A stretch of 64,000 bases of DNA, taken from contig NZ_PYVZ01000001.1 of assembly GCF_003056405.1 (NCBI RefSeq), positions 124,001 to 188,000 on the forward strand. The letters run 5' to 3'. Below the pieces are notes generated by a model. That model did not search any database, was not told the origin of the DNA, and worked only from the letters and a program-made list of their open reading frames with translations. Position numbers and translations under genes: made by a program. Below are positions 9,778 through 21,030 of this stretch, in pieces. Numbering within the stretch: position 1 is the first letter of the stretch; every line of letters begins with the position of its first letter. This DNA comes from Devosia indica (GTDB taxonomy: Bacteria; Pseudomonadota; Alphaproteobacteria; Rhizobiales; Devosiaceae).

Positions 9778-10315
9778 TGAGGCCGACGCCATGATCGAAC
9801 ACCAGCTTGCCACCATGCCAGCCGGCGAAGCCCGCCGCCATGGTCGCCAATACCGAGAGCATCAGCCCGCTCGGGAGCACCATCTCCGGCAGATAGATGC
9901 GCAGGCCGGCATTCGCGCCGACAATGGCCAGCATGACCATGGCGGCGATGGCATGGTTCCAGCTCGCCACGCGCACACGAATGCCGGGCACGGCCAACAG
10001 TTCGAGCGTACCGACAATGGCCGCGAGCAGGCCGAAACCAAAGGCGGCGCCGGCGGCCCATTTGCCGACCTCGAGCCAGAACGGATCGGCATTCCACCAA
10101 TAGAAGATATCGACGCCCAGCGTGGCAACGACAAAGGCGATGGGGAAATGCACCAGCATGGCATGGATGGGGTGCCCGGCCACGGCGATGGCCGAGCCGA
10201 TATCCTTGCCTGCCACGGCGCGAATGGCCGGATTGGGGTGATCGGACCGGGCTTCGGGCGGCGTCTCCTCGTCGCGGATTTCGCTCTCTTCGTCTTCGCG
10301 CGGAATATCGGTCAT
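9758..10315 (-). CDS. DUF2231 domain membrane protein
   Basis: 185 aa. An acidic cytoplasmic-looking N-terminus (about 35 residues) is followed by the DUF2231 signature GHPIHAMLVHFPIAF and four hydrophobic segments. The paired histidines at the start of helix 1 resemble heme- or metal-binding sites, but the family's function is not established. It converges on the CopD-like gene with a 20-base overlap and starts 12 bases from the CoxB start on the other strand, so it shares a very short divergent promoter with the oxidase. A redox role is inferred from location only. Confidence 0.85.
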   Translation of the reverse strand: MTDIPREDEESEIRDEETPPEARSDHPNPAIRAVAGKDIGSAIAVAGHPIHAMLVHFPIAFVVATLGVDIFYWWNADPFWLEVGKWAAGAAFGFGLLAAIVGTLELLAVPGIRVRVASWNHAIAAMVMLAIVGANAGLRIYLPEMVLPSGLMLSVLATMAAGFAGWHGGKLVFDHGVGLIISPRQ

Positions 10316-10327
10316 CTGGTTCGCCCC

Positions 10328-10990
10328 TTGTTCAAGCCCGTTGCACTTGGTGCAACGCCGCTGCTGCTGACCGGTTGCACGGGCGCATTGTCCACGCTCG
10401 ACCCCGCCGGCCCGCGCGCGGCCAATCTGGCAACGCTTTGGTGGGTGATGCTGTACGGCTCAGCCCTGCTGTTCGCGCTGGTCATCGCGCTGTTCGCCAT
10501 GGCCTATCTGCGTCCCGCATGGGTGGCGCGCATCACGCCTGTCCAATGGATCGTTGGCGGCGGGCTGGTGCTGCCCATCCCGATCCTGATCCTGCTCACA
10601 GGCACTGCACTGGTTCTGGGCGAGCAATTGCTGCCCAGGGGCGATGCCCCATTGCGCTTTGGCGCCCATGCCGAACGCTGGCAATGGAATTTCACCTATC
10701 CGGACGGACGCGAAATGAGCGACGACGTGCTGCATATCCCCGCCGGGCAGCCCATCGATGTCGCGGTGAGCTCCGCCGATGTGATCCATTCATTCTGGGT
10801 GCCCAGGCTGGGGGGCAAGATCGACGCGATACCGGGCCATGAAAATCTCATCCGCCTTGAGGCCGACGAACCCGGCACCTATTGGGGGCAATGCGCCGAA
10901 TATTGCGGACCGGGGCATGACAGCATGTGGTTCCGCATCGAGGCGCACACGGATGAGGACTTCACGGCCCTGATGGAGGGCGGTCAATGA
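10328..10990 (+). CDS. coxB: Cytochrome c oxidase subunit II (CuA domain), predicted lipoprotein
   Basis: Binds the CuA centre and receives electrons from cytochrome c. The frame is open far upstream, but the only sensible start is TTG 10328, giving MFKPVALGATPLLLTGC, a short lipoprotein signal with Cys17. Two transmembrane helices follow, then the cupredoxin domain with CuA ligands C189, C193, H197 and M200 (CAEYCGPGHDSM) plus an upstream His in VIHSFWVP. Length is 220 aa. The stop overlaps the subunit I start by 4 bases. The CuA site indicates a cytochrome c oxidase, not a quinol oxidase. Confidence 0.9.
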   Translation: MFKPVALGATPLLLTGCTGALSTLDPAGPRAANLATLWWVMLYGSALLFALVIALFAMAYLRPAWVARITPVQWIVGGGLVLPIPILILLTGTALVLGEQLLPRGDAPLRFGAHAERWQWNFTYPDGREMSDDVLHIPAGQPIDVAVSSADVIHSFWVPRLGGKIDAIPGHENLIRLEADEPGTYWGQCAEYCGPGHDSMWFRIEAHTDEDFTALMEGGQ

Positions 10991-13488
10991 GCCAGACGCC
11001 CTCCCCCATTGGCCTGCACAAGCAGCTCGACGCGATCTGGCGCACGCCCCCCGGGCTGGCCCGGCTCTCCAGCGTCAACCACACCATTTTGGGTAAGCGC
11101 TTCATGGCGCTGGCTCTATTGTTCTTCGCCATTGGCGGCCTGCTGTCCATGCTGATCCGGGCGCAGTTGGCGACGCCCAACAGCGCCTTTCTCGGTCCGG
11201 ACATCTACAACCAGATCTTCACCATGCATGGCACGGTGATGATGTTCCTGTTCGCCATTCCCATGTTCGAGGGCTTTGCCATCTACATGCTGCCCAAGCT
11301 TCTGGGCGCGCGCGACCTCGCCTTTCCCCGGCTCACCGCCTATGGCTTCTGGTGCTATCTGTTCGGCGGCTCGATCCTGATCATCGCCATGCTGGCGGGC
11401 GTAGCGCCCAATGGCGGCTGGTTCATGTACACCCCGCTTTCTTCGAAACCCTATACGCCGGGCATCAATGCCGATGTCTGGCTCCTGGGCATCACCTTTG
11501 TCGAAATCTCGGCGGTGACGGCAGCGATCGAGCTCTTCGTCACCATCCTCAAGATGCGCGCGCCTGGCATGGCCCTTACGCGGATGCCGCTGTTTGCCTG
11601 GTACATGCTGGTGACCGCCGGGATGATGATCATCGGCTTTCCGCCGCTGATCCTGGGGTCGATCCTGCTCGAGATGGAGCGCGCCTTCCACCTGCCGTTC
11701 TTTGATCCGACGCGGGGCGGCGATCCGCTCTTGTGGCAGCACCTGTTCTGGCTGTTCGGGCATCCGGAGGTCTATATCATCTTCCTGCCAGCCGCCGGGG
11801 CGCTCTCAACCATTATTCCGGTGTTCGCGCAGCGTCCGATCCTGGGCTATCGCGCCATCATCGCGGCCATTGTCGCCATGGCCTTTCTCAGCTTCGGGCT
11901 CTGGGTGCACCACATGTTCACCGTGGGCATTCCGCATCTGGCGCTGGCGTTCTTTTCCGCTGCCAGTGCCCTGGTGGCCATCCCCACCGCGGTGCAGATC
12001 TTTGCCTGGATCGGCACGCTGGCCTCGGGCAAGCCACGCTGGGACATTCCCATGCTCTATGTCTTCGGCTTCTTCGCGGTCTTCGTGTGTGGCGGGCTGA
12101 CCGGGGTGATGCTGGCCATGGTGCCGTTCAACACCCAGGCCCATGACAGCTATTTCGTGGTGGCACATCTGCACTATGTGCTGGTGGGCGGCTTCGTCTT
12201 CCCCATGCTGGCCGCGATCTATTATTGGCTGCCCCATATTTCGGGGCGGCAAAGTCTCTACCGTCTCTCGATCCCCGCATTCTGGCTGATCCTGATCGGG
12301 TTCAACCTCACCTTTTTCCTGATGCACCTGACCGGGCTGATGGGCATGCCGCGCCGCATTTCCACCTACCCATCCAATTGGGGCTGGGACTGGCTCAACC
12401 TGCTCTCCTCGGTGGGCGGCTTCATCCTCACCATGGGTTTTGCGCTGGTGCTCGCCGACATGGTGCTGCAGTTCCGCTTCGGCGCCCGCTTCCGCCGCGA
12501 TCCCTGGCAGGCCGGGACGCTGGAATGGGCCACGGCGACCCCGCCACCAAGCTATAATTTTGCCGCCATTCCGCATATGGACACGCGCGCAGACCAGTTG
12601 CGGCCAGCGCGCATCGGTCCCACTCTGGCGGGTGGTGACGGCTATCTCGGCTTTGCCCGCAATGGCGAACAGGAAACCCTGGCGGTCGACATGATGAGTG
12701 GCGACGCCGAGCAGTTGATCGTCCTGCCGCGCCGCTCCTACCTGCCGCTCTGGACGGCCATGGCGACGGCCAGTTTTTTCCTCGCACTGTTGTTCAAGCT
12801 CTATTGGCTGGCCCCGTTCGGGGCCCTGGCGACGCTCGTGCTGTTCCTGTGCTGGCCTATTGGCCTGGGATCAAAGTCGGATCGCGGACCGATCGATATC
12901 GGGCGCGGCCTTGCCGTTCCGCCTGATGTGGAAGCGCCGGACAATGTCACCGTGCTGGCCAATCGCACGGCGCTGGTGATGAATGGCACGCTGTTCGCAT
13001 CGCTCCTGTTTGGTGGCCTGTTCCTGCTGGTGGTGGCACCGAACTGGCAAGGCTCAAGCGCACCGACCCTGCCGCTCTGGGCCGGAGCACTGGCCGTGGT
13101 CGCCAGCCTTTCGGCTGCGGGCGCAAGCGCCATGGCTGCTCGCAGGCCCGGCTCAGTCCTGCCGCTTCGCGCCGGCCTTGTGGCAGCCATTGCGCTGCAA
13201 GTCCTTGCCCTGACCCTGCTGGCGCTGAGCATGGGCGCACTGGGCGACCCGACCGGACATGCACGACAGGCCGTGCCCTTTGTCACGCTCGGCTATGCCG
13301 CCCTGCATTGCGGCCTTGGCGCCATCATGGCCGCGCATGCACTCTGGCGGCACGCGCAAGGCTATGTGTCCGCGCGCCGACGCACCGAGCTGGTGCTGGC
13401 CCGGTTGTGGAACGGCTATGCCGGCGGGGTGGTGGTCCTGGCGCTGGGCCTTGTCGCGCTTCTGGGTCTCAATGGGGTGGCGCCATGA
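10987..13488 (+). CDS. ctaD: Cytochrome c oxidase subunit I fused to a subunit III-like C-terminal region
   Basis: 833 aa, far longer than the ~540 aa of a stand-alone subunit I. Subunit I hallmarks are H81 (heme a), the CuB site H259-P-E-V-Y263, H308-H309 and heme ligands H394/H396 (AHLHYVLVGG). From about residue 590 onward there are seven further hydrophobic segments, including a His-containing helix (ALHCGLGAIMAAHALW), consistent with fused subunit III. It translates from an ATGA overlap with coxB and ends in ATGA with the next gene. No separate subunit III gene is present. Confidence 0.93.
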   Translation: MSQTPSPIGLHKQLDAIWRTPPGLARLSSVNHTILGKRFMALALLFFAIGGLLSMLIRAQLATPNSAFLGPDIYNQIFTMHGTVMMFLFAIPMFEGFAIYMLPKLLGARDLAFPRLTAYGFWCYLFGGSILIIAMLAGVAPNGGWFMYTPLSSKPYTPGINADVWLLGITFVEISAVTAAIELFVTILKMRAPGMALTRMPLFAWYMLVTAGMMIIGFPPLILGSILLEMERAFHLPFFDPTRGGDPLLWQHLFWLFGHPEVYIIFLPAAGALSTIIPVFAQRPILGYRAIIAAIVAMAFLSFGLWVHHMFTVGIPHLALAFFSAASALVAIPTAVQIFAWIGTLASGKPRWDIPMLYVFGFFAVFVCGGLTGVMLAMVPFNTQAHDSYFVVAHLHYVLVGGFVFPMLAAIYYWLPHISGRQSLYRLSIPAFWLILIGFNLTFFLMHLTGLMGMPRRISTYPSNWGWDWLNLLSSVGGFILTMGFALVLADMVLQFRFGARFRRDPWQAGTLEWATATPPPSYNFAAIPHMDTRADQLRPARIGPTLAGGDGYLGFARNGEQETLAVDMMSGDAEQLIVLPRRSYLPLWTAMATASFFLALLFKLYWLAPFGALATLVLFLCWPIGLGSKSDRGPIDIGRGLAVPPDVEAPDNVTVLANRTALVMNGTLFASLLFGGLFLLVVAPNWQGSSAPTLPLWAGALAVVASLSAAGASAMAARRPGSVLPLRAGLVAAIALQVLALTLLALSMGALGDPTGHARQAVPFVTLGYAALHCGLGAIMAAHALWRHAQGYVSARRRTELVLARLWNGYAGGVVVLALGLVALLGLNGVAP

Positions 13489-13793
13489 GGGCGATCATAG
13501 AGATGCCCCTGGTCCGGTTGGTAGCAGGCTTTGTCATCTGGTCGGCTGGCTTTGTCGTGCTCTATGCCGTCCAGGCGCTGGGTTGCGCCTATGGCTGGGG
13601 CGACTGGCACCGGCCGGTGCTGATCGGCCTATATTTGCTTGCACTCGCGCCCCTGTCTTGGCTGGCCATTCCGGCCCGTGCCGGCGCGGAGGAAGGCCCA
13701 TTGCACTTTGCCGCGCTCTGGGCCAACCGGGCCGCGCTCCTTGCCGCCGTGCTGATCTTCATGCCGGTGACATTCGCAAGCCTCTGCGTCTGA
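13485..13793 (+). CDS. Small membrane protein at the end of the oxidase operon
   Basis: The ATG overlaps the ctaD stop (ATGA) and gives 102 aa; the longer open frame upstream lies inside ctaD. Three hydrophobic segments are visible (VAGFVIWSAGFVVLYAVQALG, LIGLYLLALAPLSWLAI, AALLAAVLIFMPVTFASL). No known family is recognised. Operon position suggests a small accessory oxidase subunit, possibly in place of subunit IV, but this is inference. Confidence 0.7.
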   Translation: MRAIIEMPLVRLVAGFVIWSAGFVVLYAVQALGCAYGWGDWHRPVLIGLYLLALAPLSWLAIPARAGAEEGPLHFAALWANRAALLAAVLIFMPVTFASLCV

Positions 13794-13795
13794 GG

Positions 13796-14839
13796 CTATT
13801 GCGGCCGCGCGGCGATCTCCGACCCGGCATAAGCGCAGAGCAGCCGCGCCAATGCGACAAGCGAATCCATATGGGTGCGCTCCCAGCCATGCGAACTGTC
13901 GAGCGAAAAGCACACCAGCCCCACCCGGATGTCCCATCCCGCCTCGACCGCCGCGGCGCTATCGGAGCGATAATGGCGGAAGGTGTCGCGGACATGGGGA
14001 ATGTCATGCTCGGCACAGAGCGCCAGCATCTGCCGCGTCACCCGTTCATCGAACGGTCCCTGCCGGTCGCGCATGGCAATGGTCACCGCATCATCGCGGC
14101 TGGCCTGGTTCGGCGCAGTCACCGCATTGTCTATGGCGAGCAATTCCTCCACCTCTGGACCAAATCCATGCGTGCCGCCAATGCCGATCTCCTCGGCAAT
14201 GGTGAACATGGCCTGGAACGGCGTTGCCACCCTGGTGTGGCCATCGGCAATGGATTTGAGCACGGCGAGCAGCGTGGCGCAGCCCGCCTTGTCGTCGAGA
14301 TGGCGCGAGACGATGAAGCCGTCAACGATCTCGGGCTGGGCATCGATGGCGACCATGTCGCCGACATTGAACCCTGCCGCGACAAGTGCGGCCCTGTCAG
14401 GCAAAACGGCATCGATGCGGATTTCGAGATTGTCCCAATCGGCCGGCTGGGTGTCGACTGCGGTATTGAAACGATGGCCCGAGGCCTTGAGCGGCAGAAT
14501 AGTGCCGCGATGGGTTGCGTGGTCGGAGAACACCGTGACCCGCGCCCCTTCGGCAAAGCGGGCCGCCCAGGTGCCGGTATTGCGCAGGGCCAGCCGGCCA
14601 TTGGGCTTGAGTTCGGTAACCATGGCCCCGAGCGTGTCGAGATGGGCAGCCAGCGCCCGGCGCGGGGCGCCGTCGCCAATCTCGACATAGAGCACGCCGC
14701 GGCGGGTATATTTCGGTTCGAACCCCAGATCGCGCAGCCAGCCATCGACCAGCGCCACGGCCCGGACGGTCATGCCGACGGGGCTGGGGGTCTGCACCAG
14801 TTCGAGCAGGCAATCGCGCAGATAATCGGTATCGATCAT
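13796..14839 (-). CDS. M42 family metallopeptidase (glutamyl aminopeptidase-like)
   Basis: 347-aa cytoplasmic dinuclear zinc aminopeptidase. Metal and catalytic residues are visible: AAHLDTLGAMV, the bridging Asp in SRHLDDKAGCATLL, the Glu pair in EEIGIGGTHG and the final His in SSHGWERTHMDSL. It resembles the M42 enzymes annotated with osmoprotectant (NAGGN) systems, but here it sits in a peptide-import operon. Its start overlaps the end of the GntR gene by 4 bases. Hydrolysis of the imported peptide is the likely role. Confidence 0.9.
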   Translation of the reverse strand: MIDTDYLRDCLLELVQTPSPVGMTVRAVALVDGWLRDLGFEPKYTRRGVLYVEIGDGAPRRALAAHLDTLGAMVTELKPNGRLALRNTGTWAARFAEGARVTVFSDHATHRGTILPLKASGHRFNTAVDTQPADWDNLEIRIDAVLPDRAALVAAGFNVGDMVAIDAQPEIVDGFIVSRHLDDKAGCATLLAVLKSIADGHTRVATPFQAMFTIAEEIGIGGTHGFGPEVEELLAIDNAVTAPNQASRDDAVTIAMRDRQGPFDERVTRQMLALCAEHDIPHVRDTFRHYRSDSAAAVEAGWDIRVGLVCFSLDSSHGWERTHMDSLVALARLLCAYAGSEIAARPQ

Positions 14840-15639
14840 GGGGCGCGGCGCCTTCTGGCCCGGCGCGGGGTGGCATCTTCGCTCAGGAACCGATCCATCA
14901 GCCTGGCCTGCAGGCCCAGCATATGCTGTTCGGCTTCGGCCATGTGTTCGGCCAGGATCGCTGCGGCGGCATCGGCATCGCGGCGGCGCATGGCGGCGAT
15001 CAGGTCGCGCTGATGCTCGATGCCGGACTGGCGCAGCACCGGTTCGGGCTGGACATAGATATCCTGGGCAATGGCCAGGTCCTTGAGCAGGCGCTGCAGG
15101 AACCGGCAGGTGAAGGCGAGGATGGGATTGTCGGCATATTCGGCAACTACGCCATGGAAATCGAGCTCGGCCATGCGCTGGTTCCAGCGCTCGGTGGCGT
15201 CGGCGGGTTCATGGTCATAGACCGAGATAATGGCTTCGAGCCGGTTCAATCCGGCTTCGTCGATATGCGGGGTGGCGCTGGCGGCCACCAGCGGCTCAAG
15301 CGCCTTGCGCATCTCGTAGATATTGGCAATCGAGAGGTTCTTGGCGAACAGGAAATTGGACAGCAGGCTCATCGCCCGCCCTTCCGACATCCGCTCGATG
15401 AAAGCGCCGCCACCGGGGCCCGTGCGCACCGAGATCAGCCCCTGCACCTCGAGCGCCTTGAGCGCTTCGCGCACCGTGCCCTTGCTGGCGGCGAACTGGG
15501 TGATGAGGTCGCGTTCCTGCGGCAGACGGTCACCTGGGGCCAGGCCGTGCTCGACAATCATGCGCTTGATGGCATCGACAATCTCGTCGGTCCGCTTGCG
15601 GCGGGGCAGGTCGGTCAGCGCCGGGTCGATCTCGTTCAT
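14836..15639 (-). CDS. GntR-family transcriptional regulator, FCD subfamily
   Basis: 267 aa. The N-terminal winged helix (about 15-80) includes RLPQERDLITQFAASKGTVREALKALEVQGLI, and the C-terminal all-helical FCD ligand domain contains the metal-site pieces DFHGVVAEYADNP and EHQRDLIAAMRRRDADAA. It overlaps the ATPase gene upstream and the peptidase downstream by 4 bases each, so it is co-transcribed with the transport genes. Candidate operators are the paired TTTATCA-type boxes at 20987-21030, upstream of the binding-protein gene. The effector is unknown. Confidence 0.93.
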   Translation of the reverse strand: MNEIDPALTDLPRRKRTDEIVDAIKRMIVEHGLAPGDRLPQERDLITQFAASKGTVREALKALEVQGLISVRTGPGGGAFIERMSEGRAMSLLSNFLFAKNLSIANIYEMRKALEPLVAASATPHIDEAGLNRLEAIISVYDHEPADATERWNQRMAELDFHGVVAEYADNPILAFTCRFLQRLLKDLAIAQDIYVQPEPVLRQSGIEHQRDLIAAMRRRDADAAAAILAEHMAEAEQHMLGLQARLMDRFLSEDATPRRARRRRAP

Positions 15640-16438
15640 GCAATATCCGGTGAAGTCAGGCGCGGTGCGCTGGCGATGAGCGCCTTGGTATAATCATGTT
15701 GCGGGGCGGCAAAGAGGCGGGCAGCCGGGCCAATCTCCACCACCTCTCCCAGATACATGACCGCGACACGATCGGAAATCGATTCGACCACCGCCAGGTC
15801 GTGGCTGATGAACAGATAGGACAGCCCCAGATCGTCGCGCAATTGCTGGAGCAGGAGCAGAACCTGGGCCTGCACCGACACATCGAGGGCGCTGACCGGT
15901 TCGTCCAGCACCAGGATCCGCGCCTCGGCCGCGAGGGCCCGGGCAATGGCAATACGCTGGGCCTGGCCGCCGGAAAACTCGTGCGGGAAGCGCTCGAGCG
16001 TGTCGAGCGGCATCTGCACCGCGTCGACGAGTTCCTTCTTGCGGCTGGCGCGCTTGCCGGCGTCATAGCCGCAGAGCAGGCGCAACGGCACGTCGAGAAT
16101 TTCGCCAATGGTCTTGCGCGGGTTGAGCGAGGCCACCGGGTCCTGAAACACATATTGAATGGTGCGGCCAAAGGCGCGGGAGCCGGTTGCGGCCAGCTCC
16201 GCCCAGGGCTTGCCATCGATCTGCATGGTGCCCGAGGTGGGGGCTTCCAGCCCCACCAGCATGCGGGCAAGGGTGGACTTGCCCGAGCCGCTTTCCCCGA
16301 CAATGCCCAGGGTCTCGCCGCGTTGCAGGTCCAGGGAAATCCCCTTGACGGCATGCACCTCGCTGGCCCTGCGCCCGAACAGGCTGCGCCCGCCGCCGAA
16401 GGTCTTGACCAGGTCGCGCATTTCGACAGCGTTGTCGC

Positions 16439-16442
<4 letters not shown>
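15636..16442 (-). CDS. Peptide ABC transporter ATP-binding protein (DppF type)
   Basis: 268 aa with Walker [10 protein letters not shown], signature EFSGGQAQRIAIARAL and Walker B ILVLDEPVSALD. It ends with the oligopeptide-transporter extension, here somewhat short. It is the stand-alone second ATPase of this system; its partner ATPase is fused to the upstream permease. ATGA-type overlaps join it to both neighbours. Confidence 0.94.
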
Positions 16443-18219
<1,777 letters not shown>

Positions 18220-18223
<4 letters not shown>

Positions 18224-19167
18224 GCCTTGAGCCTCGGATCGAGCATGGCCTGGGCGACATCGGCCAAAAGGTTGACGAGGACGTAAAGGGTGGCGGCAAC
18301 CAGCACGCCGCCCTGCACCAGCAGCAGGTCACGGGTGGAGACGGCCTTGACCAGCATCTGCCCCAGCCCCGGCCACTGGAACACGGTTTCGATATAGACG
18401 GCGCCACCGAGCACGAAGCCGGTCTGAATGCCGATCACCGGAATGATCGAGACCAGCGCAGCGCGGAAGGCGTGGCGGTAGATCACCGCGTTTTCGCTCA
18501 ACCCCTTGGCGCGGGCGGTGCGGATGAAGTCCTGGCGCAGCACTTCGAGCATCGCCGCGCGGGTGAGGCGCGCCACGACGCCGGTGGCGACAATGGCCAG
18601 TGTGCCGGCGGGCAGGATGAGATGGCGCAGCAGATCGGGCAGGTCGCCGCCGCCATAGACGGCATACATGCCCGAGGCGGGCAGCAGCCGCCATTGCACG
18701 GCAAACAGCAGGATCAGCACCAGCCCGAGGAAAAAGGCCGGCATGGAAATGCCGATGAGCACGAAAAAGGTGACGATGCGGTCGGTCCAGCCAAACTGGC
18801 GCACCGCGGAGACGATGCCGGCGAGAATGCCGAGCACCGAACAGATGAGCAGCGAGGCCCCGGCAAGAATGAGCGTGGCGCTGAAGCGGTCCAGCACTTC
18901 ATCGATAACCGGGCGATTGAGAATATAGGAACGGCCGAAATCACCCTGCAAAAGATTGCCGATCCAGATCACATATTGCTCGGGCCAGGAGCGGTCGAGA
19001 CCCAGGGCCCGATTGATCCGCTCGACATTGTCCGGCGTGGCATAGGAGCCGAGCAGCGCCTGTGCCGGATCGCCGGGGATGAGCTTCATCACCAGGAAGA
19101 CGATAATCGACAATCCCAGGATCACCGGGATCGCGGCCAACAGGCGCTTGCCGATATAGGCGGTCAT
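18220..19167 (-). CDS. Peptide-type ABC transporter permease (DppB family)
   Basis: 315 aa from the ATG at 19167, which is preceded by a strong AGGAGGAGC ribosome site; a 40-codon upstream extension is rejected. It starts MTAYIGKRLLAAIPVILGL, the usual DppB first helix, and has an EAA loop (QDFIRTARAKGLSE...HAFRAALVSII) and the C-terminal LADVAQAMLDPRL. It is the first gene after the binding protein, separated by a 187-base stretch rich in hairpins (19168-19354). Confidence 0.95.
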
Positions 19168-19209
19168 CTCTGCTCCTCCTGCAATCCTGGGGGCTTTCGC
19201 CTTGGCATC

Positions 19210-19332
19210 CCCCTCACCGACCTGCGCTGCACTCCGGTCACCTCTCCCCGAGGGGAAGAGGAAGAAGCGACCATGCGCTGGGCCCATTCTTCTCCCCTCG
19301 GGGAGAAGGTGCCCGAAGGGCCGGGTGAGGGG
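19210..19332. repeat. Composite palindromic repeat between binding-protein and permease genes
   Basis: An outer inverted pair, CCCCTCACC (19210-19218) and GGTGAGGGG (19324-19332), encloses CCTCTCCCC/GGGGAAGAGG at 19241-19261 and a perfect 20-base palindrome at 19289-19308 (arms CTTCTCCCC/GGGGAGAAG). It resembles the dispersed CTCTCCCC palindromes at 34057, 48401 and 58619. In the mRNA it could stabilise the binding-protein message or attenuate the permease genes. Confidence 0.75.
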
Positions 19333-19354
19333 TATGCCCCCACCCGGCTCGGAT

Positions 19355-20920
19355 TTATGGCTTGCTAACGTCGCGCAGCACCAGGCCGAAGTCCGGCTGC
19401 AGTTCGAAGTCCTCCACGGCGCTGGTCACCACGGCATTCTGCTTCCAGTTGGCCACGAAGAGCCAGGGCGCATCTTCATTGGTGAGGGCCTGGACCTGCT
19501 TGTAAAGCTCAGCGCGCTCGTCCGGATCTGTCGAGATGCGGGCCTGATCGAGCAGGGCGTCCACTTCCGGATTGGAATAATAGGACGAGTTGAACCCGCC
19601 TTCTTCCGGCCAGGCCGCCGTGCGCAGGGTAAGGAAGGGCAGCGTGTCGGGGTCAGAGGTCATCCAGGCCATTTCGGCCATGTCGGCCTTGCCCTCGAGA
19701 CCCGGATTCACTTCCGAAAGGAAGGTGTTCCACTCATAGGTCTGGATTTCGACATCGAGCCCGACCGCCGCGAGATCGGCCTGGATCGCGGTACCCATGG
19801 GCACCGGATCGAGCATGCCCGAGCCGCCCTCGGTCACCAGGAACGTCAGCGACGCGCCTTCCGCACCGGCTTCGGCGAGGAGCTGACGGGCCATTTCCGG
19901 ATCATAGGGATAGGGGTCGACCTCTTCATTATAGGCCCAGTTGAAGGCCGGCGGGATGGGCCCGGCAGAGACCTCGGCCGTGCCCTGCAGCACGTCGTTG
20001 ACCAGGCTCTCCTTGTTGACCGCATAGTTCACCGCCTGGCGCACCCGCACATCGGTGAACGGGCCTTCCTTGGCGTTGAGCATGACGTACCAGACATGGG
20101 GGCCAACGGCTTCAACGACCTGGTAGTTGGGGTCGTCGCGGAACTGGGCGACATTGTCGGGCGGGGTTTCAAGCAGCACGTCGATGCCGCCGGACAGCAT
20201 TTCCGCCACGCGGGTATTGGCATCGGTGATAGGCCGGAAGATGACCGCTTCAAGCTCGGGGGCACCATCCCAGTAGTCATCATTGCGCGAGGCGACAACG
20301 CTGGTATTGGACTGCCATTCCTCGAACTTGTAGGGGCCCGTGCCGACGGGGTTGCGGCCATAGTCGGCGCCATATTGCTCTACGGCGGCCGGAGACACGA
20401 TCAGCCCGGTGGCCGAGGCGAGGTTGGACATGAACGGGGCGAAGGCCTCGTTGAGCGTGAACTTGACCGTCAGGTCATCGATCACCTCAACGGTCTCGAC
20501 CGCGGAAAAGAAGAAGGACAGCGGAAACGGTCCCGTATCCGCATAGGGATGGGTTTCATCGAGCATGCGGTCGAAATTGAACTTGACCGCATCGGCATTG
20601 AACGGGGTGCCATCATGGAAGCTGACCCCTTCACGCAGGTTGAAGGTATATTCCAGGCCATCGTCCGAGATGGTCCAGTCTGTCGCCAGCGCCGGCTCGA
20701 TCTCGAGCGTGCCCGACTTGTTGCGCACCAGGCCGTCATAGAGGTTGACGGCGATGCGGAAATCATTGGCTGCCGTGGACACATGCGGGTCCAGTGAAGC
20801 CGGTTCGGCAATTTGCCCGACCACCAGCACATTGGGTGGCGTCTGGGCGGCGGCTGGCGATACCAGCGCCAATGCGGTGGCGGCGAGCAGCGGCGCCAGT
20901 CCGTACCATTTGGATGTCAT
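19355..20920 (-). CDS. Peptide-type ABC transporter substrate-binding protein (SBP family 5)
   Basis: 521 aa from ATG 20920, preceded by GGAGGTTTC; the 55-codon extension is rejected. It has a Sec signal peptide (about 1-28, ending SPAAAQ), so it is periplasmic. Family 5 blocks are visible: LDPHVSTAANDFRIAVNLYDGLV, the LREGVSFHDGTPFNADAVKFNFDRM block and GTGPYKFEEW. It is the first gene of the operon SBP-dppB-dppCD-dppF-gntR-M42. Its promoter region carries two operator-like boxes shared with the divergent DUF1028 gene. Confidence 0.94.
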   Translation of the reverse strand: MTSKWYGLAPLLAATALALVSPAAAQTPPNVLVVGQIAEPASLDPHVSTAANDFRIAVNLYDGLVRNKSGTLEIEPALATDWTISDDGLEYTFNLREGVSFHDGTPFNADAVKFNFDRMLDETHPYADTGPFPLSFFFSAVETVEVIDDLTVKFTLNEAFAPFMSNLASATGLIVSPAAVEQYGADYGRNPVGTGPYKFEEWQSNTSVVASRNDDYWDGAPELEAVIFRPITDANTRVAEMLSGGIDVLLETPPDNVAQFRDDPNYQVVEAVGPHVWYVMLNAKEGPFTDVRVRQAVNYAVNKESLVNDVLQGTAEVSAGPIPPAFNWAYNEEVDPYPYDPEMARQLLAEAGAEGASLTFLVTEGGSGMLDPVPMGTAIQADLAAVGLDVEIQTYEWNTFLSEVNPGLEGKADMAEMAWMTSDPDTLPFLTLRTAAWPEEGGFNSSYYSNPEVDALLDQARISTDPDERAELYKQVQALTNEDAPWLFVANWKQNAVVTSAVEDFELQPDFGLVLRDVSKP

Positions 20921-20986
20921 TGAAACCTCCTTGCGTTCCCTCAACCATTGCCTCCCGGCTCTGAGCGTGAGACAAGGCATGGGTAA

Positions 20987-21030
20987 TTTATCATCATAAA
21001 TATCGCCTGCCGTCAATTTATGCTGATAAA
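20987..21030. promoter_or_regulatory. Paired operator-like boxes in divergent promoter
   Basis: TTTATCATCATAAA (20987-21000) and TTTATGCTGATAAA (21017-21030) are near-inverted copies of each other, each an imperfect dyad, with centres 30 bases apart (about three helical turns). They sit in an AT-rich island between the binding-protein gene (leftward) and the DUF1028 gene (rightward). The GntR/FCD regulator encoded in the same operon is the obvious candidate binder. The assignment is inferred; the repeats are seen directly. Confidence 0.6.

Noticed and set aside
9761..10327. N-terminal 189-codon extension of the CoxB frame
   Set aside because: It is the antisense of the DUF2231 gene. The real protein starts with a lipoprotein signal at TTG 10328.
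13259..15013. 584-codon plus-strand open frame
   Set aside because: It spans the end of ctaD, the small membrane gene and the antisense of the M42 peptidase and GntR genes. The sequence has no domain and is explained by codon bias.
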